From Tubulanus polymorphus (lineage: Eukaryota; Nemertea; Palaeonemertea; Tubulaniformes; Tubulanidae), in contig NC_134026.1 in NCBI RefSeq assembly GCF_964204645.1, positions 6,634,001-6,698,000 on the forward strand: a DNA stretch of 64,000 nucleotides, given 5' to 3'. The notes under the pieces are model-generated. The model saw nothing but the letters and a program-made list of their open reading frames with translations, ran no database searches and was not told where the DNA came from. The position numbers were made by a program, and so were the translations under genes. Positions 23,104 through 35,414 of this stretch are shown here, piece by piece (position 1 is the first letter of the stretch; each line of letters begins with the position of its first letter).

Positions 23104-23261
23104 AACGTCATGAAGTTAAGAGAACTGATGATTTTCTGCGAAAATAAACATATATAAATAAATGAACAGTTAAGTCTTATAACAAGCTAGAACCAGGTAT
23201 AGTGAATATTACTTAGTTTCTTAAAAGAATAGCAGCTTCAGCAAAAACTTAAGCTTCTTAC

Positions 23262-24092
23262 CTCTTTGAAGGTGAATATCATTAATTTCTATAGCTCCAA
23301 TTAGTGTTGGGGGTATTGCATTCTGGAAGGAGAAAATTATGCCAGAAAATGGTTAATGAAATAAACAGATACTGCAATTTGTTTGTGTTCAATTGACAGA
23401 AAACCCACCAGGTTAATGAGTAGTTTATCACAATGTGTTGAGTGTATGCAGATTTCTGAGGTGTCTGATGGTAGCTTTAAACTGTGTCCTCTAGTAAAGC
23501 ATTGATACCTGCCAACATTGACCGATCAAAAACACATAATTATCTGGACTTGATTTGAAGATCGTCGCAAATTATTGCAATAAATCGATATAAAACTCAC
23601 CACTTCTTAACAAATTTGAAGTGAATTCCCAATGTTTACTGTTCACAGATTCTGTCAAGAGTTCAACTATTTCAGCTCCTAAAAACAAATGTTAGAAATT
23701 GTCAGTTAAGTTGTTATGAAATAGGAGCGGTTTCACACCAAATACAAAACTTACCATTTTCATCAATGTTTTTAATGTTTTTATTTGAGGTTGACTGTTG
23801 GGTGCCAAGACCTCCATAGCTCTGTTCACAGAAAATATATATGGAAAACATAAAGATGTTGATAATTCCAACTTTGATTCCAATTCCAACTCAGGGCATA
23901 AATGAGTTTTAACGATTGATAACTCACTTCAAACTAAGCAGTGATCTTTAAGTGATTGAATGCTGGAAATATAAAACAGATAGAATAATTTATATAGAAC
24001 AGTTAGAAACAACAAATAGAACTCCAAAAAAACTAAAAAAATTCCTAACAGGTTTTACCTGCTGCTGGTGGTGCTGCAGTGTGTATCTCATC
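23262..24092 (-). CDS. Array unit 1: phase-compatible chain of five small exons
   Basis: Exons read leftward: 24092-24059, 23821-23755, 23678-23601, 23543-23509 and 23322-23262. All have AG/GT borders and compatible phases. Encoded pieces in order are MRYTLQHHQQQ, SYGGLGTQQSTSN...IDEN, AEIVELLTESVNSKHWEFTS, NYVFLIGQCWQ and NAIPPTLIGAIEINDIHLQR. Exon 3 is a fusion: sister units have two separate exons there, about 270 bp apart, and unit 1 has a deletion joining them. I do not recognise the protein. It could be an expressed, fast-evolving gene, or a recently duplicated gene in decay. Confidence 0.35.
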
Positions 24093-24492
24093 CTGTAAAT
24101 GAGAGTAAAACAATAACAGAGACTGTGAAGAATTCTGTAGAGAAAGTCATTAACAGTTTTGTACTTAACTTTTAAATGAGCCTGTTTAAATGGTAAATGC
24201 ATTTATTTCATTCTGAAAAAGAAAGAAAGAATAATCAGTGGCAATAGAGCACAATGTAATATCTCAAAGTTATCAACCAATCAGACAGAAACAGTACAGG
24301 ATTTCTGTAGATTAAGCTGCTTTACTAATTTCATACTGATTGAACAGTTACAGATATATGTAACATTGTGTACAGATACAGAGTACAGATCACTGCATTA
24401 CTTCATCCTGTGATTGAACAGTGATTTAATGTTCTCTAATCTTCACTAGATTCCCATCCGTCTAACTAAAACATCAGAACATTTCAACTCAC

Positions 24493-24660
24493 CTAACCTC
24501 CCGACCCGACCCTCCCAGGCCCCATCCCTCCCACCCTCCCTCGCACCATCCCTCCCGCCCTCCCTCGCCCCTTCCCTCCCGCCCTCCCTCGCCCCTTCCC
24601 TCCCGCCCTCCCTCACCCTTTCCCTCCCTCCCACACCCTCCCTCAATGCCCTCCCACCTA
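24493..24660 (+). repeat. C/T-rich satellite (CCCTCC/CCATCCCTCC)n
   Basis: Irregular tandem of CCCTCCCTCGCCCC-like units. The minus strand is a run of GGGAGGG and can form G-quadruplexes. Equivalent tracts lie at 27729-27846, 30240-30430, 33022-33168, 35615-35840, 38620-38776, 41170-41380 and 43803-43858. Confidence 0.85.
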
Positions 24661-25509
24661 GTCTTCCCCAATGCCCTCCCTCAATGCCCTCCCATCATGC
24701 CTCCTCAACTCTCTTGTCTCCTCCTCAGACACCGCTTATCTGTACAAAAACTACGAAAAGATTTGCCATTTTTCACAATCATATCAATTTCATATATAAA
24801 TTGAAATCCTTAATCAATTGCATCATTGACAGGACTCACAGATACATTTCTCAAATTTTGGAGGCATTAAATGATCATATGCCTAGTGTGTGGTCTTGAA
24901 AATCACATGGCTTGAATTTTACAGATGATTTCATTATCAATTTCATTATCATTATCAATGATCATATGCCTAGTGTGTGAATTCATTCAAATTATTCCTA
25001 TTATTTCTACTCCCTCCAATAAGTATTCACAATAATTAATAATGTTATAAGGGAGGGGGAGGTATACGGAGGGTTCACCCGAACTTAGGAAATAAGCCCG
25101 AACCAAACCTCCACACTCACAAAATGTTGTGAGAAGGACAAACACAAACCAAGGACATGAATGATGGCTGAGATCAAAATTATTCAATCAACTATATTTA
25201 TGTTGCTTCACAAATCTAACGTTGTCACTCTTTATTATAAAACCGTTGTGGACCAATGATAGTTGATAGTTCGATTAGATATTTCTACATAAGCAAGTTG
25301 TTTTATATAATCTTATTCATCAGATTTATCAATCATTGATTATGAACTAACTGCTGATGTTTACAAAATATATACGTCATAAATAATCTGTTTGACTATG
25401 ATTTGATTGTCTTTACAAGTTAACACTTGAACCCAGTGGAACGAATCAAACTCAGCCATTTTCCTTCATTTGCCATTTTTCGTTTTTACTCTTTTCTCCG
25501 ACCTTTAGC

Positions 25510-25700
25510 GCTTGAGTCGAGGTAGGTATAGACCCCTGCCCGCCCTCTAAGCGTGCAGGACACTAAACCTTCGAATTGCTCTCGAACCCCACTCTTTATA
25601 TTTCATTTCTTTTTTCAGTCGAGGTAGGTAAAGACCCCTGTCCACTCGCTAAGCGTGCAGGACACTTAACCTTCGAATTGCTCCTGGACCACACTCTTTA
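25510..25700 (+). repeat. About 110-bp subrepeat, tandem pair
   Basis: The block GTCGAGGTAGGTA..GACCCC, CTAAGCGTGCAGGACACT, ACCTTCGAATTGCTC occurs twice here, twice at 31350-31545, once at 36565-36655 and twice at 42110-42305. A copy-number change therefore happened inside unit 3. Confidence 0.8.
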
Positions 25701-25860
25701 TATCAGCATTTCATGCTGTTTTATTTTGTGGTTAGAAGCGCACGCGTTATATTTTTTCTTTTCATATGGCTTTCCTTATTTGTCGTCTGACTAGAACTCT
25801 CATCAGTTACGACTGGATCAAGTTAAATCTTTTAGAGACAAACAGCAAAAAGTTGTGTTA

Positions 25861-25985
25861 GTTGCACCAACAGCAGCAGCAGCACCAACAGCAGCAGCAC
25901 CAACAGCAGCGGCAGCGGCACTGGCACCAGCACCACCAGTACCAGCACCAGCACCAGCACCACCAGTACCAGCAACAACACTGAT
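25861..25985 (+). repeat. CAG/CACCAG trinucleotide tract
   Basis: Runs of CAGCAG, GCACCAACAGCAG and CACCAGTACCAGCACCAG. The equivalent tracts in units 2-4 (about 31715, 36830 and 42475) are much shorter, so unit 1 has expanded. Confidence 0.8.
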
Positions 25986-26229
25986 ACAGATGAATCTTTC
26001 ATTAACTACATCATTAGTTCCACATAAATCATTTCATTCTCAAATAAAGAGTTGTGAAGGCAACAGAAATAAATTGTACAACTATTCATTCGTGGCCCTG
26101 TTTTGGTAGGGTTAAAGTTTGGTCTATGGCTCTGATTTTGTGACCACACCGGGTAAATATAGCTCATGGCTTTGGTTTGGTGACATGAGAATAAATTTGC
26201 TCAGGGCCCTCATTAAAGTTGGTCAGTTT

Positions 26230-26331
26230 TAAGGCCCTGGCTCCACTGGTCTTAAGTTGTTGGATTGGCTATAGAACTAAGTTGGTCTTAGACTGGTCTT
26301 AAGTCTAAACCATGACTATGCAACCGGCCCC
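26230..26331. mobile_element. Foldback MITE (CTTAAGACCA family), truncated copy
   Basis: Right end ACTATGCAACCGGCCC is intact; the left part is missing. Fuller copies lie at 32005-32145, 37125-37262, 42765-42905 and 61448-61590. These run from GTTGCACAGTCGTGACTTAA to the inverted CTTAAGCCATGACTATGCAA. Confidence 0.7.
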
Positions 26332-26394
26332 TGGTTTGATAAGCAAACTTAAGTTCATGACCATTTTTTTAACACCCTCAACCTACTAAGCGCC

Positions 26395-26563
26395 ATGCAG
26401 GGCATTATAAGCGGGTTCAATGTTTCTTTTTCCCAATGGGGGAGAGGCCAGAGAAGAACCTCCGACCAAGAAACTCTTGTCGCCACCAGGGTTTGAACCG
26501 AAACACCCTGGATTGACGAGACCAGTGACCAGCAGTTTAAACCACTCGGCCACTGCGCCTCCC
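26395..26563 (-). mobile_element. tRNA-derived SINE, copy 1
   Basis: Read leftward from 26563 it starts GGGAGGCGCAGTGGCCGAGT, with A-box-like TGGCCGAGTGG and B box GGTTCAAACCC about 50 bp further, then a non-tRNA body (TTCTTCTCTGGCCTCTCCCC). The head resembles tRNA-Ser or tRNA-Leu. A near-identical copy is at 37294-37462; units 2 and 4 have the site without it. Confidence 0.75.
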
Positions 26564-28158
26564 GTGACCATAGTTGAGTAGCTATATATAAAGGTGGCAC
26601 TAGTGATGAATTTTAATACATAAAGCAGTTTTTAGCCATCAAATTGTCACTGCTGTACAAGCAAACGTACGTAATTTGAGAAATTGAGTGTTGCATATTT
26701 TGAATAGTGGCATTGGACGAATCACCCATCACTTGTATAAAGTCAAGAATTACGTACGCACTGAATGGGATAATTCACTAACTTGAGTCTACATGTAAAA
26801 TAATACATTGATCGAAGCCTAAAAAGCTATCATACACTGACAAATTGATCGCGCACTGATAGAATTTTAAATACCGGTAACAGCGGAGGATGAAATGACT
26901 TTTTCATAAACTGATATGATCGTGAAAAATGGCAAAATACACTAGATATCCGCCCTGTGTTGTGACGATAATCTGTATTCAACATTTCTACTCCATAATT
27001 CTAGTAAGTCAGGAATGATAAACATAGCTGCAAACAGCGATAACAGGTTTCCAGCGTTAATGATTCTGCTATCTTTGAAACAATAAAATCCGTGTAGAAT
27101 TGATTTATCGTGCTGAAGATTCACGCATTGGCAGACTAACAGACTATAGCGTCGCGGGCTGGTTTCAATTCCAGTAGATTTTTTCTGTACGCTAGAGCAA
27201 AAATAAATAATCTTAGATATGTAACTACTACAAGGCATAATACGCTTTATCAAAGTCACAATGTAGTAGGAAGGTCGCGGTAGCCTGTGAAAACTAAACT
27301 ACATCTGGTTTAATATCATCTGTTTTAAACTTTTTACGACTTAGTAAAATATTTCCTGATATAAGTATGATTAGTTCGCAGCTCATTACCCCTAGGAGGG
27401 TTCGGAAGTTTGAACGAACCACCTGTTTTGAATTTTCAAACGCCAGCATATGAAGCGCATTTGCTAAATTAGCAAAATAAAATCGATACATGCAAAGTAA
27501 ATGGGAACCAGTCTACTTATCTCTAATTGTCCGTCGCATCGCGTCGCAGATGAGCTTATGTCGGTTGCGATCGAAAGCAACTGACCGCCTACCATAGGCC
27601 GGAGTAGAACATGGGCCACTAGCCGGATACGGCTTGCGACAAGTCCGTAGGCGTCGGGTTGCTGTCGCAAGCCGGCTTATGTCGAACCGATAGAGCAGCA
27701 ATTGGCGGCCTCTCGTAGGCCGCTAGTTACCACCCACCCTCCCTCACCCCCTCCCTCACCCTAACCCTCCCGCCCTCCCTGACCCCATCCCTCCAGCCCT
27801 CCCTCACCCCTTCCCTCCCCCAACCCTACCTACCCTCCCCATCCCCGCGGTTAGATGAGTTGAAATGTAATGTTTTAGTTAGACGGAAAGGAATCTAATG
27901 AAGATGAGAGATCATTAAATCACTGTTCAATCACAGGATGAAGTAATGCAGTGATCTGTACCCTGTATCTGTACACAATGTTACATGTATCTGTAACTGT
28001 TCAATCAGTATGAAAGAAGTACAGCAGTTTAATCTACAGAAATTCTAACTCTAAAGATACACATGATCTGGTCGTCACGAAGGAACATGATTGATAACAG
28101 TTGCATTATTGACATCAGGAACCAGCTTCATATTGATTGGTACATTACAAGAGTATGT

Positions 28159-28214
28159 GTAGAAGAGTATATATATTTGGACAAATATTCGGGCAAATTT
28201 ATATACTCTTCTAC
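28159..28214. repeat. Near-perfect hairpin GTAGAAGAGTATATATATTT
   Basis: A stem of about 20 bp encloses a short loop (GGACAAATATTCGGGC). The same hairpin occurs in each array unit at 33513-33578, 39091-39146 and 44172-44227. The copy in unit 2 has an expanded (AT)n arm. Confidence 0.8.
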
Positions 28215-30042
28215 TCAAGTTTCTCGTTTTGGCTGAGTTTATTGTGGGATTTCTCTCGTCATCATCTTACATGGATATTGTGTATCTTCTCGTCTCAACA
28301 TTTGAGTTAGTCGCAATTTAGAAAACCTTTAAACCCGCTCACTGAAATACAATCCCAACCATGAACTAATCCTAGCCAAATGTTCACCGATATTAAGAAA
28401 TTTGAAATGATTGAATAAATGCAAAAGGTTTCTGTGATTTTAATTCAAAACATGGTTTATGTAAAACACTATAAAACTGGTCCCTTAAAAATCAAGTCAA
28501 CAACCGATAAATAAAGATAAATGTAACTTATCTTGAATTTCCATCTATGGTGATTCCTGATGTCCCGAGCTGAATCCAAAAAAGTCTGATTGTGAAACAC
28601 TGATTCCTTGCTGTCCAGTGCCGAATCCAAGAGTTATTTCTTGTTTTCCTGCGCTGAATCAAAATTCCCATCGAGAATTTTGAAGTTATACCTATAATAG
28701 ACAAATCTCAGACTTTTCTTGGAAATAACTGCAGAAATATCAAATTTAAAATTCAAACTTACAAAATAAATTGTTCGCTCCAATCTGCAGTTCAATTATT
28801 ACTTAATTAAGTGTTGGGCGTATTGCATTATGGAAGGAGAAAATTATGCCAGAAAATGGTTAATGAAATAAATAATAGAAACTGCAATTTGTTTGTTTGA
28901 GTGACCATCCACCAGGTGAATGAGTAGTTTATCACAGATTGTTGATTGTATGCAGATTACTGAGGTGTTTGATGGTAGCTTTAAACTGCGTACTCTAGTA
29001 AACCATTGATACCTGCCAACATTGACCGATCAAAAACACATAATCTTCTGGACTTGATTTGAAGATCACCACAAATTACTGCAATAAATCGATATTAAAC
29101 TCACCACTTCTGACTTGTGTTGGATTTGTAGAGCGCAATGTTTACTGCAAGTTCAGCTTCATTTTGGGACCTTGAATAGAAAAGTTGTACAATTTTGATG
29201 ATTTGAACTTTGACCAGAATAGAAGCGATTGAAAATTCGCCTTCACTGATTAATGTAGCTTCTGATCAGGAATGAGATTATAAATTTACAGATAAACATT
29301 TAGAGATATTTACCGGTACCATTTTTGTTTTGAGGATCTCAAGGGATGTGCATCTTTAACAAATGTGATGTGAATTCCCAATGTTTACTGTTCACAGATT
29401 CTGTCAACAGTTCCACTACATTAGCTCCTAAAAACAAATGTCAGAAATTGTCAGTTAAGTTGTTATGAAATAGGAGCGGTTTCACACCAAATCAAAACTT
29501 ACCATTTTCATCAATGTTTTTAAGCCAACTGTATTTGAGGATGACTGATGGGTGCCAAAATCTCCATAGCTCTCTTCACTGAAAATATGTATGGAAAACA
29601 TAAAGATCTTGATAATTCCAACTTTGATCAGGGCATAAATGAGTTTTAACGATTGATAACTCACTTCAAACTAAGCAGTGATCTTTAAGTGATTGAATGC
29701 TGAAAACATAAACATATAGAATAATTTATATAAAACAAGTTAGAAACAACAAATAGAACTCCAAAAAAAAACTAAAAAAATTCCTGACAGGTTTTACCTG
29801 CTGCTGGTGGTGCTGCAGTGTGTATCTCATCCTTTAAATGAGAGTAAAACAATAACAGAGACTGGTAATGACTTTGTCTACAGAATTCTTCACAGTTTTG
29901 TACTTAACTTTAAAATGAGCCTGTTTAAATGGTAAATGCATTTATTTCATTCTGAAAAGAAAAAGAAAGAAAGAATAATCAGTGACAATAGAGCACAATG
30001 TAATATCTCAAAGTTATCAACCAATCAGACAGAAACAGTACA

Positions 30043-33000
30043 GGATTTCTGTAGATTAAACTGCTTTACTAATTTCATACTGATTGAACAGTTACAGATA
30101 CATGTAACATTGTGTACAGATACAGAGTACAGGTCACTGCATTACTTCATCCTGTGATTGAACAGTGATTTAATGTTCTCTCATCTTCACTAGATTCCCA
30201 TCCGTCTAACTAAAACCTCAGAACATTTCAACTCACCTAACCTCCCGACCCGACCCTCCCAGGCCCCATCCCTCCCGCCCTCCCTCGCCCCATCCCTCCC
30301 GCCCTCCCTCGTTCGTCCCTTCCCTCCCGCCCTCCCTCACCCTTTCCCTCCCTCCCTCCCACACCCCATCCCTCAATGCCCTTCCACCTAGTCTTCCCCA
30401 ATGCCCTCCCACCAAGCCCTCTCTCAATGCCCTCCCATCATGCCTCCTCAACTCTCTTGTCTCCTCCTCAGACACCGCTTATCTGTAAGACTACAAAAAC
30501 TACAAAAAGATTTGCCATTTTTCACGATCATATCCATTTCATATATAAATTGAAATCCTTAATCAATTGCATCATTGACAGGACTCACAGATACTTTTCT
30601 CAAATTGGAGGCATTCAAATGATCATATGCCTAGTGTGGTCTTGAAAATCACATGGTTTGAATTTTACAGATGATTTCATTATCAATTTCATCGAATTCA
30701 TTCAAATTATTCCTATTATTTCTACTCCCTCCAATAAGTATTCACAATATATCTCAGTTTCACGGCAAGTTCAGCAGTCGTCTGTAAACAGATTTCATTT
30801 CATCAAATGATGTGATTGTGAGTTGTAAAAGTTTCATCTCCAAAACATCAAACCAAACCCGAGGAACTTAATTAATAATGTTATAAGGGAGGGGGAGGTA
30901 TACGGAGGGTTCACCCGAACTTAGGAAATAAGCCCGAACCAAACCTCCACACTCACAAAATGTTGTGAGAAGGACAAACACAAACCAAGGACAAGAATGA
31001 TGGCTGAGATCAAAATTATTCAATCAACTATATTTATGTTGCTTCACGAATCTAACGTTGTCACTCTTATTATAAAACCGTTGTGGACCAATGATAGTTG
31101 ATAGTTCGATTAGATATTTCTACATAAGCAAGTTGTTTTATATAATCTTATTCATCAGATTTATTAATCATTGATTATGAACTTACTGCTGATGTTTACA
31201 AAATATATAGTCATCAATAATCTGTTTGACTATGATTTGATTGTCTTTACAAGTTAACACCTGAACCCAGTGGAACGAATCAAACTCAGCCATTTTCCTT
31301 CATTTGCCATTTTTCGTAATTTATCTTTTCTCCGACTTTTAGCGCTTGAGTCGATGTAGGTATAGACCCCTGCCCGCCCTCTAAGCGTGCAGGACACTAA
31401 ACCTTCGAATTGCTCTCGAACCCCACTCTTTACATATTATCTTTTTTTTTTTGAGTCGAGGTAGGTATAGACCCCTGCCCGCCCTCTAAGCGTGCAGGAC
31501 ACTAAACCTTGCAATTGCTCTCGGACCCCACTCTTTATATCAGCATTTCATGCTGTTTTATTTTTGTGGTGAGAAGCCCACGCGCTAAATTTTTTCTTTT
31601 CATATGGCTTTCCTTATTCGTTGTCTCATTAGAACTCTCATCAGTTCCGACTGGGATCAAGTTTAATCTTTTAGAGACAAACAGCAAAAAAGTTGTGTTA
31701 GTTGCACCAACAGCAACAGCACCAGCAGCACCAGCAACAACACTGATACAGATGAATCTTTCATTAACTACGTCATTAGTTCCACATAAATCATTTCATT
31801 CTCAAATAAAGAGTTGTGAAGGCAACAGAAATAACTTGTACACCAATTCATTCATGGCCCTGTTTTGGTAGGGTAATAGTTTGGTCTATGGTTCTGATTT
31901 TGTGACCATACCGGGTAAATATAGCTCATGGCTATGGTTTGGTGACATGAGAATAAATTTGGCTCATGGCCCTCATTAAAGAAGGTCAGTTTTATGGCCC
32001 AGGCTCCAGTTGCACAGTCGTGACTTAAGTCCAAAAGTGGTCTTGAATCTTAAGACTGGTCTTAAGTTGTTGGATTGGCTATAGAACTAAGTTGGTCTTA
32101 GACTGGTCTTAAGTCTTAAGCCATGACTATGCAACCGACCCCTGGTTTCATAAGCGCTGACAAATTGATCGAGCACTGATAAAATTTTAAATACTGGTAA
32201 CGGCGGAGGATGAAATGACTTTTTCATAAACTGATATGATCGTGAAAAATGGCAAAATACACTAGATATCCGCTCTGTGTTGTGACGGTAATCTGTATAC
32301 AACATTTCTACTCCATAATTCTAGTAAGTCAGGAATGATAAATATAGCTGCAAACAGCGATAACAGGTTTCCAGCGTTAATGATTCTGCTATCTTTGAAA
32401 CAATAAAATCTGTATTGAATTTATTTATCGTGCTGAAGATTCACGCATTGGCAGACTAACAGACTATAGGATCGCGGGCTGGTTTCAATTCCAGGAGATT
32501 TTTTCTGTACACTAGAGCAGAAATAAATAATCTTAGATATGTAACTACTACAAGGCATAATACGCTTTATCAAAGTCACAATGTAGTAGGAAGGTCGCGG
32601 TAGCCTGTGAAAACTACAACTACATCTGGTTGAATATCATCGGTTTTAAACTTTTTATGACTAAGTAAAATATTTCCTGATATAAGTATGATTAGTTCGC
32701 AGCTCCTTACATGGGTGACCCTAGGAGGGTTCGGAAGTTCGAACGAACCACCTTTTTTCAATTTTCAAACGTCAGCACATGGTGCGCATTTTCTAAATCA
32801 GCAAAATAAAATTGATACATGCAAAGTAAACGGGAACCAGTCTACTTATCTCTAATTGTCCGTCGCGTCGCAGATGAGCTTATGTCGGTTGCGATCGAAA
32901 GCAACTGTCCGCCTACCGTAGGCCAGAGTAGAAAATGGGCAACTAGCCAGATACGGCTTGCGACAAGTCAGTAGGCGTCGGGTTGCCGTCGCAAGCCAAC

Positions 33001-33398
33001 TTATGTCGAACCGATAGAGCAGCCACCCGCCCTCCCTCACCCCATCCCTACCCCCCACCCTCACCCCATCCCTCCCTCACCCCTTCCCTCCCGCCCTCCC
33101 TCACCCCTTCCCACCCGCCCTCCCACACCCCTTCCCTCCCCCCAACCCTAGCCACCCTCCCTAACCCCGCGGTTAGATGAGCTGAAATGTAATGTTTTAG
33201 TTAGACGGATGGGAATCTAATGAAGATGAGAGAACATTAAATCACTGTTCAATCACAGGATGAAGTAATGCAGTGATCTGTACCATGTATCTGTACACAA
33301 TGTTACAACGTTATCTGTAACTGTTCAATCAGTATGAAAGAAGTACAGCACTGTTCAATCAGTATGAAAGAAGTACAGCAGTTTAATCTACAGAAATT
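30043..33398. mobile_element. Inverted-repeat segment of array unit 2
   Basis: Same structure as 24300-28043. The right arm carries a small internal duplication (AGTATGAAAGAAGTACAGCA twice near 33332-33380). This unit lacks the SINE found in units 1 and 3. Confidence 0.6.
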
Positions 33399-34130
33399 CT
33401 AACTCTTAAGATACACATGATCTGGTTGTCACGAAGGAACATGATTGATAACAGTTGCATTATTGACATCAGGAACCAGTTTCATATTGATTGGTACATT
33501 ACAAGAGTATGTGTAGAAGAGCATATATATTTTCACAAATATACGCGCATATATATATATATATATATACTCTTCTACTCAAGTTTCTCGTTTTGGCCGA
33601 GTTTATTGTCGGATTTCTCTCGTCATCTTACATGGATATTGTGTATCTTCTCGTCTCAACATTTGAGTTGATCGCAATTTAGAAAACCTTTAAACCCGCT
33701 CACTGAAATACAATCCCAACCATGAACTAATCCTAGCCAAATATTCACTGATATTAAGAAATTCGAAATGACTGAATAAATGCAACAGGTTTCTGTGATT
33801 TCAATTCAAAACATGGTTTATATCAATCACTATAAAACTGGTCCCTTAAAAATCAAGTCAACAACCGATAAATAAAGATAAATGTAACTTATCTTGAATT
33901 TCCATCTATGGCGATTCCTGATATCATGTGCTGAATCCAAACAAGTCTGATTTTGAAACACTGATTCCTTGTTGTCCTGTGCAGAATCCAAGAGTCATTC
34001 CTTGTTTTCCTGTGCTGAATCAAAATTCACATTCAAAATTTTGAAGTTATACCTATAATAGACAAATCTCAGATTGTTTTCTCTTCTTGGAAATAACTGC
34101 AGAAATATCAAATTCAAAATCCAAACTTAC

Positions 34131-35204
34131 AAAATAAATTGTTCGCTCCAATCTGCAGTTCATTTATTACTTCAATTAAGTGTTGGGCGTATTGCATTCT
34201 GGAAGGAGAAAATCATGCCAGAAAATGGTTAATGAAATAAATAGAAACTGCAATTTGTTTGTGTTTGAGTGACCATCGACCAGGTTAATGAGTAGTTTAT
34301 CACAGTGTGTTGAGTGTATGCAGATTACTGAGGTGTTGTGCGTCCTCTAGTAAAGCGTTGATACCTGCCAACAATGACCGATCAAAAATACATCATTTTC
34401 TGGACTTCATTTGAAGATCACCACAAACTGCAATAATTACTGCAATAAATCGATATAAAACTCACCACTTCTGACTTGTTTGATTTGTAGAGCACAATGT
34501 TTACTGCAAGTTCAGCTCCATTTAGGGCCCTTGAATACAAAAAAAAAACTGTATAATTTTGATGATTTGAACTTCGACCAGAATAAAAGTGATTGAAAAT
34601 TCGCCTTCACCGATTAATGTACCTTCTAATCAGGAAATTAGTATAAATTTACAGTCAAACAGTGACTAGAATCTGTAGAGATATTTACCGGAACCGTTTT
34701 TGTTTGAGGATCTAAAGTGATGTGCATCTTTAACAAATGTGAAGTGAATTCCCAATAATTACTGTTCACAGATTCTGTCAAGTGTTCCACTATTTCAGCT
34801 CCTAAAAAGAAATGTTAGAAATTGTTAGTTAAGTTGTTATGAAATAGGAGCGATTTCACACCAAGTACAAAACTTACCATTTTCATCAATGTTTTTAAGC
34901 CAACGGTATTTGAGGTTGACTGTTGGGTGCCAAAACCTCCATAGCTCTGTTCACTGAAAATATGTATGGGAAACATAAAGATGTTGATAATTCCAACTTT
35001 GATCAGGACATAAATGAATTTTAACGATTAATAACTCACTTCAAACTAAGCAATGATCTTTGAGTGATTGAATGCTGGAAATATAAAACAGATAGAATAA
35101 TTTATATAGAACAGTTAGAAACAACAAATAGAACTAAAAAAAAACTAAAAAAATTCCTGACAGGTTTTACCTGCTGGTGGTGGTGCTGCAGTGTGTATCT
35201 CATC
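34131..35204 (-). pseudogene. Array unit 3: related exon set with one stop
   Basis: Exons 35204-35171 (DEIHTAAPPPA), 34946-34878 (LWRFWHPTVNLKYRWLKNID), 34801-34689 (AEIVEHLTESVNSNYWEFTS and LDPQTKTVP) chain in phase. 34399-34365 (NDVFLIGHCWQ) and 34198-34131 follow, but the latter meets a TGA in the phase used by unit 1. An extra exon-like piece near 34484-34540 reads LNGAELAVNIVLYKSNKS. Units 2 and 4 have a stop in the third exon and have lost the AG before the last, so they look more decayed. Confidence 0.35.
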
Positions 35205-35414
35205 CTGTAAATGAGAGTAAAACAATAACAGAGACTGTGATAGAAGAATTCTGTAGAGAAAGTCATTAACAGTTTTGTACTTAACTCTTAAATGAGCCTG
35301 TTTAAATGGTAAATGCATTTATTTCATTCTGAAAAAGAAAGAAAGAATAATCAGTGGCAATAGAGCACAATGTAATATCTCAAAGTTATCAACCAATCAG
35401 ACAGAAACAGTACA

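Larger units (their letters stand above)
24300..28043. mobile_element. Inverted-repeat segment of array unit 1
   Basis: Positions 24300-24497 and 27849-28043 are about 195-bp inverted repeats of each other (outer ends ATTTCTGTAGATTAA). The right interior edge has a C/T-rich satellite and a GC-rich palindromic stretch (27530-27725). It may be a non-autonomous DNA element that was amplified together with the unit. No transposase was recognised. Confidence 0.6.

Noticed and set aside
26942-27259. 105-codon leftward frame present at 26942, 37833 and 43024
   Set aside because: Its preservation is explained by recent duplication. It is broken in unit 2, and its sequence looks like chance translation of AT-rich DNA with no family or splice support.
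30233-30475. Long Gly/Arg/Glu-rich frame (GGREGWGEGG repeats), also at 35562-35876 and 41167-41421
   Set aside because: It is the translation of the GGGAGGG satellite. Any frame of such DNA is open, and copies differ in frame and length.
31509-31871. 120-codon plus-strand frame in array unit 2
   Set aside because: Covers a subrepeat, a trinucleotide tract and spacer. Equivalent frames in other units are shifted or broken.
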